Assembly: GCF_030249855.1 (NCBI RefSeq)
Contig: NZ_JANURN010000011.1
Location: forward strand, 1 to 47,923
Origin: Helicobacter_B zhangjianzhongii
GTDB lineage: Bacteria > Campylobacterota > Campylobacteria > Campylobacterales > Helicobacteraceae
Length of the DNA stretch: 47,923 bases
Direction: 5' to 3'
This document shows, piece after piece, positions 33,895-42,292 of the stretch. Each line of letters opens with the position of its first letter. The stretch's first letter is position 1. Made by a program: the position numbers and the translations under genes. A model generated the notes under the pieces. It was not told where the DNA came from and did not search any database. It saw only the letters and a list, made by a program, of their open reading frames with translations.

Positions 33895-34749
33895 ATGCGC
33901 AGATATTGGATTTTACTTCTTGCCTGTGCGATCCTTGCAGTAGCTCTAGAATCCACCGCAAAGGCTAATGGCACTCACGCCGCACATACTGCCTATAATG
34001 GCAGGCTTTTTATCGCTTATAGCAGTAGTCCCAATCCCACCCCGCTAGCAATAGATAAGCGCACAATCACTTGGCTTAAGCACCCGACACAACCTAAGCA
34101 AAAAATCGCTCTAGTGCCTATTGACTATCATACTAAGCCTGCAGTAGTGCGACTATCTAATGATTTGGCAATCACTATCCAGCAAGCACCCTACAAACAA
34201 GAGTCCATCAAAGTCCTAGACAGCAGTAAAATCCACCCAAGCAAGAAAGAGCAAAAACGCATTGCCAAAGAGCGTGAAGAGGTATTAGCGATCTATAAAC
34301 ACAACCGCAAAGCCACCTACTGGACAAAGCCATTTGCCTATCCGGTAAAGCGCGTTACTATCACAAGCCCTTTTGGCGGTGCGCGTGTATTTAATGGCGA
34401 AGTGCGTAGCTTCCATAGCGGGACAGATTTTCGAGCACCGCAAGGCACACCGATTTATGCGGCAAATGATGGGGTGGTGGTGCTGGCTAAGGATCGATTT
34501 ATATCGGGAAAGTCGGTTGTGATTGATCACGGCAATGGGATTTATACGACATATTTTCATAATAGCAAGCTTTTGGTGCGTGCTGGAAAGTTTGTGCGCA
34601 AGGGTGAGAAAATCGCCCTAAGCGGTGCGACAGGCAGGGTAAGTGGAGCGCATTTGCATTTTGGCGTGGTGTGTAATGGCGTGCAGATTGACCCACTAGA
34701 CTTCATCAAGCAAATCAACGCGCTTTTTGGCGTGTCTAGTAGTATTTAG
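33895..34749 (+). CDS. M23-family peptidoglycan peptidase
   Basis: 284 residues. Signal peptide (1-24, WILLLACAILAVALESTAKA), an N-terminal beta domain, then the LytM/M23 domain: zinc ligands in RSFHSGTDFRAP and GAHLHFG, plus VVIDHGNGIYTTYFHNSK and the GRVSG loop. Periplasmic endopeptidase acting on peptidoglycan cross-links; related enzymes set cell shape in Helicobacter and Campylobacter, but I cannot assign it to a Csd or Pgp name. Last gene of the typA run, followed by a large inverted-repeat hairpin. Confidence 0.9.
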   Translation: MRRYWILLLACAILAVALESTAKANGTHAAHTAYNGRLFIAYSSSPNPTPLAIDKRTITWLKHPTQPKQKIALVPIDYHTKPAVVRLSNDLAITIQQAPYKQESIKVLDSSKIHPSKKEQKRIAKEREEVLAIYKHNRKATYWTKPFAYPVKRVTITSPFGGARVFNGEVRSFHSGTDFRAPQGTPIYAANDGVVVLAKDRFISGKSVVIDHGNGIYTTYFHNSKLLVRAGKFVRKGEKIALSGATGRVSGAHLHFGVVCNGVQIDPLDFIKQINALFGVSSSI

Positions 34750-34770
34750 AAGCGTGCTTAGCTAGAATTT

Positions 34771-34828
34771 AAAAAGTGGATTCTAGTTTAAGACTAGGGT
34801 AGGGCACTCAAGTTAGAATCCACTTTTT
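34771..34828 (+). terminator. Hairpin of two facing recurrent motifs, behind the M23 gene
   Basis: AAAAAGTGGATTCTA (34771-34785) pairs perfectly over 15 bp with TAGAATCCACTTTTT (34814-34828); loop 28 bases. The plus-strand right arm ends in a T run, so it can act as a terminator for the typA-M23 operon. Both arms are full copies of the genome-wide motif described in the findings. Confidence 0.65.
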
Positions 34829-35043
34829 GTGTGCTTGTGTTTTTTGTGGATTGCCACGCCACTGCTAGCGCAGTGTCTTGCAATGACAGAAAAAGGGGCA
34901 GTGTCGCTAGAATCCACTTTTTTACTTTGCGGCTGGTTTTGATTTTTGGCGGATTTTTCAAACCGCCCTGATTGTCTGCTTCAAGGATTCTAGGGGTTAC
35001 TAAAGAAACCTGCTTGCGTGCCCCCGCCTTGCACCGCTGTCGC

Positions 35044-35139
35044 TTGTTTTCTAAAGAAACATCGGCTACGCCGAGCGGTATCCCTTGTTTTCTAAAGAAA
35101 CATCGGCTACGCCGAGCGGTATCCCTTGTTTTCTAAAGA
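35044..35139. repeat. 41-bp tandem repeat, 2.3 copies
   Basis: Copies at 35044-35084 and 35085-35125 look identical; a third stops after 14 bases. Each unit holds GTTTTCTAAAGAAAC and a TCGGC-TAC-GCCGA hairpin. The 15-base GTTTTCTAAAGAAAC occurs in reverse complement within thiE (42987-43003). Confidence 0.85.
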
Positions 35140-35180
35140 AGCTACGCTTTGCGGTGGGGTTTCGTAGCTTTTTGGGGATT

Positions 35181-36104
35181 CTAGGGCTTTTTGGCATAGA
35201 GATTTGGATAGTAGTCCTTAAACCTCCGATGGAACCAAAACCAGCTTGCTGGATTGCTACGCACGACTTTGCTTGTAATATCTGCTTGAGCTTGCGTGGC
35301 TTGCGCTAGATCGCTTGTGGGATCTTGTGTGTGTGGCGCATAAATAGGCGGAAAAAAGCGCATAACAAAGCGCGAGTAGTCTTTATTCATATCGATAAAC
35401 ACCGGCACAATGGCGATATTAAATCGGCGTGAAAGCACAGAAGCTATGGGCGTGTGGCTTGCTTTCTTTCCTAAAAACTCCACACATACGCCTTCATTTG
35501 ATGAGATACTTTGATCCACTAAGATCCCAGCCACAGCATTGCCCTGCGTGTAGAATCTAAGTAAATTTCTAAATGCCCCTGCCTTATCAATAAAGCGCAC
35601 GCCTTGCAGCTCCCTGCGAGAAATAATAAGCTTATCGATACTATCAATCCCTGTGAGTCGCCCTAGGCTTGCCATTTTGCTTGGCTCTAGACGAGGGGGG
35701 AGGAAAGTCGCCAATGCCTCCCAATATCCAAAATGCCCCGATACAAGCACAGCACTGCCATCTTTACGCAAGCTATCTAGTATGTAATGCTCATCGATAA
35801 TATCAAAGCGTTGTTTGTGGATATGGTAGGGGATTTTGGGGATTCTAATGCTTTCTAAAATCACAAAGGCAAAATTCTGGTAGCAACGCTTGATGATCGC
35901 GCGCTTTTGGGCGAGAGTTAGAGAATCTTCATAGATAAAATCCAAATTTGTCAGCGCGTCATTATAGCGGCGTTTGTTGTCCAAAAGACACATTAAAAAT
36001 CCAAGGCTTTTCACACAGAGCAAAAACACTCGATGTGGCACGATCGCAAGGATTGATCCTAGCACGCTCACAAATGCTCCAAGCAATACGCCAACTATAT
36101 TCAT
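35181..36104 (-). CDS. lpxL: Lipid A biosynthesis acyltransferase
   Basis: 307 residues. LpxL/HtrB family, adds a secondary acyl chain to lipid A at the inner membrane. N-terminal hydrophobic segment, catalytic HFGYWEA (Hx4E) around 123-129, AGILVDQSISSNEG (usually DQ..), and the late PASWFWFHRRFKD. In H. pylori the corresponding gene (HP0280) also stands near ppx/gppA and a ferredoxin. It starts 7 bases after the ppx/gppA stop. Confidence 0.9.
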   Translation of the reverse strand: MNIVGVLLGAFVSVLGSILAIVPHRVFLLCVKSLGFLMCLLDNKRRYNDALTNLDFIYEDSLTLAQKRAIIKRCYQNFAFVILESIRIPKIPYHIHKQRFDIIDEHYILDSLRKDGSAVLVSGHFGYWEALATFLPPRLEPSKMASLGRLTGIDSIDKLIISRRELQGVRFIDKAGAFRNLLRFYTQGNAVAGILVDQSISSNEGVCVEFLGKKASHTPIASVLSRRFNIAIVPVFIDMNKDYSRFVMRFFPPIYAPHTQDPTSDLAQATQAQADITSKVVRSNPASWFWFHRRFKDYYPNLYAKKP

Positions 36105-36111
36105 CTTGCAC

Positions 36112-37569
36112 CTAGGAGATGATCACGCTAAGCTGTGCTGGTGGAGTTATATGCGCGATAGATTCTCTAGCTAGCACTAGCTTAGAATCTGCAGTGATAA
36201 AAAGCGTGTTATTTTCAAAGCTATATTGCAAGCAATGATCACCAGTGATACATAAAGCATACGCAAGCGATAGGATAAAGCTTAGCCATTGCAAATGCTC
36301 AATAGGTGGCATAATATCTGTGATATGGGCTATGGCGTCATCTTTGGGTATGCGTTTGTTGATGTATTCAAGCAAGAGACATAGCACTGCTCTATCAGTA
36401 TGTGAGAATCCATAATCAAGCCCGTGTAGCAAAAAATACGCTCCGTGATCCGTCCGCCCATAAAAATTCAAAAACCCTCCCACATCGCATAATTGCGACA
36501 CAATATGCAAGTATCGCTTGTTGCTTTCATCAAGTCTATGCACGCTAGCGAGCGCATCAAAGATCGCATTAGCTTCTTTAGCGATTGATTTTCCCCATTT
36601 GGTGCGCACTTTGAAGCGATCTTGCAAGGCGATAAGCGACGGATAGATCCCTTGTGGGAAGCGGTATTTTTGCGTGCGTAGCATATCAGCTAGAAACACT
36701 CCTTCTCGCACCCCCACACCGCTTGCTGTGATACACTTTGCCCCAAAATGCTCTAGTAGCATAGAGAAGATTAGCGCACCTGAGCGGATATTATCGCGCC
36801 GATCTAGCGATACCCCAAGCCCTCCTAGATCTTCTTCTTTTGCCTTATAGATAGTCTGGATAAAGGATTTTGCATCTTTGATAGCGATTTCATAGCCGTG
36901 GATGGTTTTTATCGGGTATTTTCTTTGCCTGCTTGTGATTTTGGCTAGTGCGCGGATCGTCCCACCGATACCAAAGATATTATCGTGGGTGAAATGCTGG
37001 GGGATTTTTTGCAGCTCTTGTTTGACAAACTGCTTTGCTTCATCTAGGGATTTTCGGTCAAAAAACAGCTCCTTTAAGCGGATTGTGCCTAAATGCAGCG
37101 ATATGACTTCCTTGATGTCGCCATTTTCTATGATCGCACACTCCGTGCTACCTCCACCTATATCAATGGTAATGCCACTTTTTCTATGAGAGAGATTAGC
37201 ACACGCTAGCCCACCATACCACGCTTCTTTTGCCCCATCGATGACTTTTATTTTTATCCCACTCTCTTTTCTAGCTCTGTGGAGAAATTCTGCGCGATTG
37301 GGTGCATCACGCACAGCAGAAGTTGCTACGCAAAGTAGCTTTCTAGCGGTGTATTTTTTAGCGATAGCGTGGAATTCTTTAAGTGTGTTGATCGCGCGGC
37401 GCATAGGGGCTTCTTGCAAGAATCCGCCATTTTCATAGCAGCCTTGAGAAATCCGCACGCGTGATTTGCACTCATAAATAAGCCGGAATCCATAGCGACT
37501 TGTCTTTTCAAAAATCGCCATCCTTGCAGAGTTTGAGCCAATGTCAATCACTGCAGTAATTTTTGCCAT
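36112..37569 (-). CDS. ppx: Exopolyphosphatase / pppGpp phosphohydrolase family
   Basis: 485 residues. Actin-like ATPase fold: AVIDIGSNSARMAIFE (phosphate 1), LLCVATSAVRDAPNR, SGITIDIGGGSTECAI (phosphate 2), GIGGTIRALA, and a C-terminal HD-like helical domain (ILSLAYALCITGDH). Ppx/GppA enzymes cleave polyphosphate or pppGpp, linking phosphate storage and the stringent response. Its ATG overlaps the ferredoxin stop by one base (TAATG). Confidence 0.92.
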   Translation of the reverse strand: MAKITAVIDIGSNSARMAIFEKTSRYGFRLIYECKSRVRISQGCYENGGFLQEAPMRRAINTLKEFHAIAKKYTARKLLCVATSAVRDAPNRAEFLHRARKESGIKIKVIDGAKEAWYGGLACANLSHRKSGITIDIGGGSTECAIIENGDIKEVISLHLGTIRLKELFFDRKSLDEAKQFVKQELQKIPQHFTHDNIFGIGGTIRALAKITSRQRKYPIKTIHGYEIAIKDAKSFIQTIYKAKEEDLGGLGVSLDRRDNIRSGALIFSMLLEHFGAKCITASGVGVREGVFLADMLRTQKYRFPQGIYPSLIALQDRFKVRTKWGKSIAKEANAIFDALASVHRLDESNKRYLHIVSQLCDVGGFLNFYGRTDHGAYFLLHGLDYGFSHTDRAVLCLLLEYINKRIPKDDAIAHITDIMPPIEHLQWLSFILSLAYALCITGDHCLQYSFENNTLFITADSKLVLARESIAHITPPAQLSVIIS

Positions 37570-37820
37570 TACTCGCCTTTGTTAAGCTGCTCAAATTTGT
37601 ATTTCAGCTCTTCTAAGCTCTCGCTATTATCCGGATCTGGGATAATGGCATCTTTAGGGCAGACACTCACACAGCTTGGCTCATCATAATACCCCACACA
37701 CTCCGTGCAGCAATCTGGATCAATCGTATAAATTGGATCGCCCTCTACGATCGCATCATTTGGGCATTCTTCTAGGCACGCATCGCAAGCGATACATTCA
37801 TCATTGATCATTAAGCTCAT
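37569..37820 (-). CDS. fdxA: 2x[4Fe-4S] ferredoxin
   Basis: 83 residues. Two cluster motifs: CIACDACLEECP and CCTECVGYYDEPSCVSVCP, with the long insertion of the YfhL/Alvin-type ferredoxins in the second. Low-potential electron carrier. Nearly identical in layout to H. pylori HP0277 (FdxA), which also lies beside ppx/gppA. Ribosome site AAGGAG. Confidence 0.93.
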   Translation of the reverse strand: MSLMINDECIACDACLEECPNDAIVEGDPIYTIDPDCCTECVGYYDEPSCVSVCPKDAIIPDPDNSESLEELKYKFEQLNKGE

Positions 37821-37897
37821 ATTCTCTCCTTGTGGGTGATAAAATAAAGCGTGTTTCTATCCAAAAACTTCTTAAACTCCCTTGAAATATCATAATC

Positions 37898-38209
37898 TTA
37901 ACGCGTGGTGGATTGTGTCTTGAGGTATTGATAGCGCAGGGATTCACGCTCATTTTGCAGGCGTTTGTTTTCTTCTTTGAGTAGATCGCTTTGGGTTTGG
38001 AGCTTGTTAATGTCGCGACTAATGTAGTAGATCGAGCTAGAAAGCCAGATTTTAGGCATACAAATAAGCAAGGCAAGAAACAACCCCCCATATACGATGA
38101 TCAAATAGCGTATATGCAGCCCGCTTGCAGGCTCATCATCATAGAGAGCTGATTTCTCACTAGAATCTACGCGTATATCTTGGTAAAGATCATTATGGGT
38201 ATCTGGCAT
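37898..38209 (-). CDS. ftsL: FtsL-like cell division protein
   Basis: 103 residues. A short cytoplasmic part, one membrane helix (about 33-55, YLIIVYGGLFLALLICMPKI), then a coiled coil (SRDINKLQTQSDLLKEENKRLQNE, given as idea). Sequence alone would not name it; the topology, size and position right behind rsmH are those of FtsL, which joins FtsB and FtsQ in the divisome. Ribosome site AAGGAG inside the gap to rsmH (17 bases). Confidence 0.72.
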   Translation of the reverse strand: MPDTHNDLYQDIRVDSSEKSALYDDEPASGLHIRYLIIVYGGLFLALLICMPKIWLSSSIYYISRDINKLQTQSDLLKEENKRLQNERESLRYQYLKTQSTTR

Positions 38210-38226
38210 TATGTCTCCTTGGGCGA

Positions 38227-39186
38227 TTATTGTAGCGCAAAAGCGCGAAGTTTAGCCGATCTTGCGCGTGGATTAGCGCGCACTTCTTCTGGGCTTGCTA
38301 CTAGAGGCTTTTTGGTTAGGATGGTGCCTTTGGCGTGATTGTCTCCACACACGCAGCGCAGGGCATCGTTTGGGCAGATACAGGATTTTGATAAAGTCTT
38401 AAAGCACTCTTTTACAAGCCTATCTTCTAGTGAATGAAAGCTGATAATGCCAACAATAGCTCCGCACAGGCTGGGGCTTGTGCTAGCTTGAGAGATAGAT
38501 TCTAGCAGGGTTTGTAGGGCATTAAGCTCATCATTGACTGCTATGCGCAAAGCTTGGAAAGCAAGCGTAGCAGGGTGGATTTTATGCTTAGGGAAATGCC
38601 TAGAGAGAAGCTCGCTTAAATCGCGTGCATTGTAGAATCCACTTTCATCGCGCGGCTGTGTGCTGGCAAACTCTTTTATGATACGCGCCATTTTTTTGGA
38701 TTCTACTATTTGCCCATAATCGCGCAGTAGCTCTTCTAGTGCGTATGGAGAAAATTCTGCGATGATGGAGCTGGCATTACGCGATAGGCGCGTATCCATA
38801 CGCATATCAAGCCTTTCACTCACAAAGCTAAAGCCCCGTTCGCGTGTATCTAGCTGCAAAGAGCTTACCCCAATATCTGCTAGCACACCTGCTATACGCT
38901 TATTTTGGGCGTGTGCTAGATCTAGGGCTTGTAAGAATCCTTGCGCAAAATTTGCGTGTAAAATCTCTAGGCGATCGCTAAAATCAGCTAGATTTTCTCT
39001 AGCAAGTGCAATGGCACTAGCATCTTGATCGATCCCGATGAGTGTAAGGTCTGGGCATAGCTCTAAGATCATTTTGCTATGTCCGCCAAGCCCCAGCGTG
39101 CAGTCGATAAACACGGCATTAGAGCAAGAGCGCAACGGCGCAAAAACACTAGCTACTTGCTCCATAAGCACAGGAATATGTCGCAT
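38227..39186 (-). CDS. rsmH: 16S rRNA (cytosine(1402)-N(4))-methyltransferase
   Basis: 319 residues. RHIPVLMEQV at the start, SAM loop DCTLGLGGHSKMIL, IGVSSLQLDTRERGFSF, and the ALRIAVNDELNALQ, ISFHSLEDRLVK and NPRARSAKLRAF motifs of MraW/RsmH. Methylates C1402 in the ribosomal P site. Starts the minus-strand run rsmH-ftsL-fdxA-ppx-lpxL. Confidence 0.96.
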   Translation of the reverse strand: MRHIPVLMEQVASVFAPLRSCSNAVFIDCTLGLGGHSKMILELCPDLTLIGIDQDASAIALARENLADFSDRLEILHANFAQGFLQALDLAHAQNKRIAGVLADIGVSSLQLDTRERGFSFVSERLDMRMDTRLSRNASSIIAEFSPYALEELLRDYGQIVESKKMARIIKEFASTQPRDESGFYNARDLSELLSRHFPKHKIHPATLAFQALRIAVNDELNALQTLLESISQASTSPSLCGAIVGIISFHSLEDRLVKECFKTLSKSCICPNDALRCVCGDNHAKGTILTKKPLVASPEEVRANPRARSAKLRAFALQ

Positions 39187-39321
39187 ATCCTATCCCAATC
39201 TGTAAAAGTGGATTCTATCAACGAAGTGAAAGTGTAATGCTAAAGAAGTTTTAATAAAACTAAGGTAAATCAGCCCCACCAAGCAGTAGGGCTTTAAGAG
39301 GTGAAGTATTATAAGAGTGGA

Positions 39322-40167
39322 TTATTTAAGATCCCAATCTTTAATACTACCGCTAAAGATGTCTTTGACTTGAGCTTTTGAGAGATTGCTAAGAGAGTTT
39401 TTTGGATTGACAATCACTGCTAGACCATCGATAGCAAGGACGCGTGGCTTTACACCCTTTGCTAGCTCGCTATCTTTTAGCTCGCGGCTTACCATACCGA
39501 TATGCGCGATACCTTGCACTGTGGCATTAACTCCCGTTGTAGAATCTGATTGCTGCACTTCGATCGTGGCTTTTGGATTCTGGGCGATGTAGAGTTCTTT
39601 GAGCTTTTCCATAAGAGGTGTTACAGAGCTAGAGCCAGCGATGACGATTTTGCCCTCGGGATTTTTAGGCGTGTATGCTTTAGCTTCTGTTGGGATATAG
39701 CCAGCTTTGACGATAGTGTCTTGCACTTTGTCTGAGCCGATGAAGCCTAGGAAGTCATCTGCAAGTGGGTTTGGCTTGGTGGTGATGACAAGGAATGGGC
39801 GAGAAACGCTGTATTTCTTGCTTTTAATGTTTGCTGCGCTTGGAGCTACACCATCGATGTTTAGGGCTTTTACACTATTGCTTAATGCGCCAAGTGATAC
39901 ATAGCCGATCGCGTTTTTGTTGCGTGCGATTGTAGTGAGCATAACGGCAGTGGAGTTTGTGATCTCTGCGCGTGGTGAAGTCATATCGATCTTTTTATCA
40001 CCTTGTTTTTGCAAGAGGTCAAAAATCTCTACAAACGCTCCCCTAGTGCCTGAGCCTTCTTCTCGAGATACGAGATTGATAGGTGCAGCACTAGCAAGTG
40101 TTACAGAGCATAGGCTAAACGCCAAGACAAATTTCTTCAACGCTTTTGGGAAAGCAAATGTTCTCAT
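39322..40167 (-). CDS. PstS-type phosphate-binding protein, circularly permuted
   Basis: 281 residues with a signal peptide (about 1-27, ending ASAA). Periplasmic binding protein of the PstS/PBP-like family. The order of the halves is swapped: the mature protein opens with NLVSREEGSGTRGAFVE, then NAIGYVSLGALSNSVK, SRPFLVITTKPNP and ending AGYIPTEA (about 29-160), normally the second half; then KIVIAGSSSVTPLMEKLKEL, QQSDSTTGVNATVQ, AIDGLAVIVNPKN and IFSGSIKDWDLK, normally the first half, ending exactly where the usual protein would continue into its REEGSGTR segment. I recall the same order in some clostridial proteins, so it is a type rather than an assembly error. pstCAB are not in the window. 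Confidence 0.87.
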   Translation of the reverse strand: MRTFAFPKALKKFVLAFSLCSVTLASAAPINLVSREEGSGTRGAFVEIFDLLQKQGDKKIDMTSPRAEITNSTAVMLTTIARNKNAIGYVSLGALSNSVKALNIDGVAPSAANIKSKKYSVSRPFLVITTKPNPLADDFLGFIGSDKVQDTIVKAGYIPTEAKAYTPKNPEGKIVIAGSSSVTPLMEKLKELYIAQNPKATIEVQQSDSTTGVNATVQGIAHIGMVSRELKDSELAKGVKPRVLAIDGLAVIVNPKNSLSNLSKAQVKDIFSGSIKDWDLK

Positions 40168-40217
40168 AAGAACTCCTTTAATAAATTTGCAGAATGCAAG
40201 TAGAATGGTAATAGCCC

Positions 40218-40223
40218 ATTGTA
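40218..40223 (-). promoter_or_regulatory. -10 box of the pstS-like gene, with GTAA direct repeats upstream
   Basis: TACAAT on the minus strand, about 50 bases before the ATG. Upstream, GTAA words begin at 40221, 40233, 40242 and 40253 (plus-strand coordinates), roughly one helix turn apart, in an AT-rich stretch that could bind a regulator. Confidence 0.45.
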
Positions 40224-40316
40224 AAGTGTCAAGTAAGTTTTGTAAAAATATAGTAAATGTTTAAGCCCTATGGCAAACACTAGAATCCTAAAGAATACTA
40301 ATGCCCAAAGCTTTGC

Positions 40317-40322
40317 TACAAT
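40317..40322 (+). promoter_or_regulatory. Extended -10 promoter of the histidine kinase gene
   Basis: TTTGCTACAAT, about 36 bases before the ATG at 40358; divergent from the pstS-like promoter roughly 95 bases away. Confidence 0.65.
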
Positions 40323-40357
40323 GCCGCTTTCTAAATAGATTTTGCTAAAGAGTTATA

Positions 40358-42292
40358 ATGCCACGCCAACACCTATCAATCACGCACAAAGCTAGCAGCC
40401 CACAAATCTCCACCCCCTACGCCAACACCGATAGTAGCAATCCGCCCAAATCCCCACCGCCAAAGTCCTTGCAGGCAAAGATTTTTTACTCGATTTTTGG
40501 GCTTGTAGCGGGAGTGGAGATTGTGATTTTCGCGCTATTTTTTCTAGCAGCTGATGCCATTGGGCAGAAATGGGCTTATGAGCATTTAGAGCAAGAGTCC
40601 AAAAAGCTCATCACACAAATGCACAATACTGATTATCTCTCCTTTTGGGCGCAATACCCCTATCGTATTTCACTCATCACAGAAGAGGGTGTTGTCGTGT
40701 ATGATAACACCATTAGCGCGGTGGATTTAGATAATCACAAAGACCGAGAAGAGGTGCAAATGGCACTAAGTATTGGCAAGGGCTATATCGAGCGCAAATC
40801 CACAAACACACTCTATAAATCCCTGTATTATGCAAGCTATTTACCCGAATATCGGCTGATCTTGCGGATCTCTATGAATCAAAAGGACATTTATGCGTTT
40901 TTACTGCCTATTTTGGGCTATATGGCGGGGCTTCTTATCCTTACGCTGCTGCTAAGCACGATCATCACAAGCTACTTGACAAGATCTATCATCGCTCCGC
41001 TTAATAATCTCTCCACCCTAGATAGCAAGAAATTCTGCGCGCCTTACCGCGAGCTTGTGCCATTTTTTGATAAGCTCATCGCGCAAAAAAGACGCCTTAA
41101 AAAGCAGCTTAAAATTATCCGCCACCAGCAGCAGCAATTCCAAGCAATTAGCCAAAATATCAATGAAGGCTTAGTGCTAATTGATACAAAAAAGCAGATT
41201 CTAAGCTACAACACCAAGGCAAAGACCCTGCTCCCAAGCCTAGAATCCATCTCTGCTACTAATGCCACACCAGAGTCGCCAGAGCTGTATGTAGCACACG
41301 AGATTTTTGCATTTATCGACCTGCTTTCTCCCCAGATCCAAACAAGCGAGCTACAAATACACGATAATTACATCGAGTGCATTGCCTTGCCTATTTGGGG
41401 GAAGCTAAAGCCCAAAGCCTTTGTCGTTTTGTTGCTTGATCGTAATGAAAAAAACCAAATCCACGCAATGCGCAAGGAGTTTAGCGCGAATGTTACACAC
41501 GAGCTAAAAACTCCGCTAAGTGTGATTATGGCAAGCAGCGAGATGATGCGCCAAGGGCTAATCCCGCAAAAAGACTTTATGCTGTTTTTTGACAAAATCT
41601 ATGATGAGTGCAAAAGACTGCTGGAAATCATCAATGATATTTTAAAGCTCTCGTTTTTTGATGAAGGTGGCGCGGAGCTAGAGACTAGCACGATTTATAT
41701 CCAAGAAGTAGCCCACAAGGTGCTGCAATCTCTATCGCCCCTAATCGTTGACAAACAGCTGCGCGTGCAGGTGCTGTGCGATGAGGAGCAGTGTGCTATC
41801 AATGGTGTAGCGCGTTTGCTAGAAGATATGCTCTATAATCTTTGCGAAAATGCGATTAAATACAACGCCCAGCAAGGCTTGCTAGAAATCCGCATCACTC
41901 GCGCGAAATTTTATATCCAAGACTTTGCGCACTTCACCCATATCACGGCAAGTCTCCCACTCCCGCTAGAGCAAGACACCATTGCTATTGCCATCAAAGA
42001 TAGCGGCATAGGGATCCCAAAGGACGAGCAAAAGCGCGTGTTTGAGCGATTTTACCGCGTAGATAAAAGCCGCAGTAAAAAGCTTGGCGGCACAGGGCTT
42101 GGGCTATCCATAGTCAAGCATATAGCGATCTACCACAATGCCCATATATTTCTGCGCTCTCAAGTGGATTGTAGTGCAAATGCGGATTCTAGTGTAAAAG
42201 TGGATTCTAGTAGCGGCAGTGAAATTGTCGTGGTATTTACTGCCCCAAAAGCCACGCTACACAAAAACACGCCACACAAAAACACGCTATGA
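40358..42292 (+). CDS. PhoR-like sensor histidine kinase
   Basis: 644 residues. A Ser/Pro-rich cytoplasmic start (about 1-38), membrane helix (about 43-65), a periplasmic sensor of about 115 residues (LISLITEEGVVVYDNT region, single-Cache-like), second helix (about 180-205), linker, a PAS-like domain (QNINEGLVLIDTKKQILSYN), then HisKA with NVTHELKTPL (phosphorylated His381) and the ATPase with LLEDMLYNLCENAIKYN, DSGIGIP and GGTGLGLSIVKH. Overall layout is that of PhoR, and it diverges from a phosphate-binding protein gene, so phosphate sensing is inferred. No response regulator is adjacent. Between the G2 box and the last strand an insert SQVDCSANADSSVKVDSSSG is coded by copies of the recurrent motif. 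The stop overlaps thiE (ATGA). Confidence 0.87.
   Translation: MPRQHLSITHKASSPQISTPYANTDSSNPPKSPPPKSLQAKIFYSIFGLVAGVEIVIFALFFLAADAIGQKWAYEHLEQESKKLITQMHNTDYLSFWAQYPYRISLITEEGVVVYDNTISAVDLDNHKDREEVQMALSIGKGYIERKSTNTLYKSLYYASYLPEYRLILRISMNQKDIYAFLLPILGYMAGLLILTLLLSTIITSYLTRSIIAPLNNLSTLDSKKFCAPYRELVPFFDKLIAQKRRLKKQLKIIRHQQQQFQAISQNINEGLVLIDTKKQILSYNTKAKTLLPSLESISATNATPESPELYVAHEIFAFIDLLSPQIQTSELQIHDNYIECIALPIWGKLKPKAFVVLLLDRNEKNQIHAMRKEFSANVTHELKTPLSVIMASSEMMRQGLIPQKDFMLFFDKIYDECKRLLEIINDILKLSFFDEGGAELETSTIYIQEVAHKVLQSLSPLIVDKQLRVQVLCDEEQCAINGVARLLEDMLYNLCENAIKYNAQQGLLEIRITRAKFYIQDFAHFTHITASLPLPLEQDTIAIAIKDSGIGIPKDEQKRVFERFYRVDKSRSKKLGGTGLGLSIVKHIAIYHNAHIFLRSQVDCSANADSSVKVDSSSGSEIVVVFTAPKATLHKNTPHKNTL

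Larger units (their letters stand above)
34750..35180. repeat. 431-base gene-free repeat cluster
   Basis: No gene seen. Contents in order: the motif hairpin (34771-34828); a REP-like hairpin (34846-34889: GGATTGCCAC, inner stem CACTGC-TAGC-GCAGTG, then GCAATGACA); a single motif CTAGAATCCACTTTTTT (34907-34923); a shorter motif copy (34985-34991); a 41-bp tandem repeat (35044-35139); and another GATTCTAG near 35178. It separates the convergent M23 and lpxL genes. Confidence 0.8.

Noticed and set aside
34771..35180. Possible CRISPR array from repeated short words
   Set aside because: Repeats are of different kinds, not regularly spaced, with no unique spacers of constant length and no cas genes.
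39271..39296. Terminator hairpin behind the pstS-like gene
   Set aside because: AGCCCCACC/GTAGGGCT pairs imperfectly and no T run follows in the minus direction.
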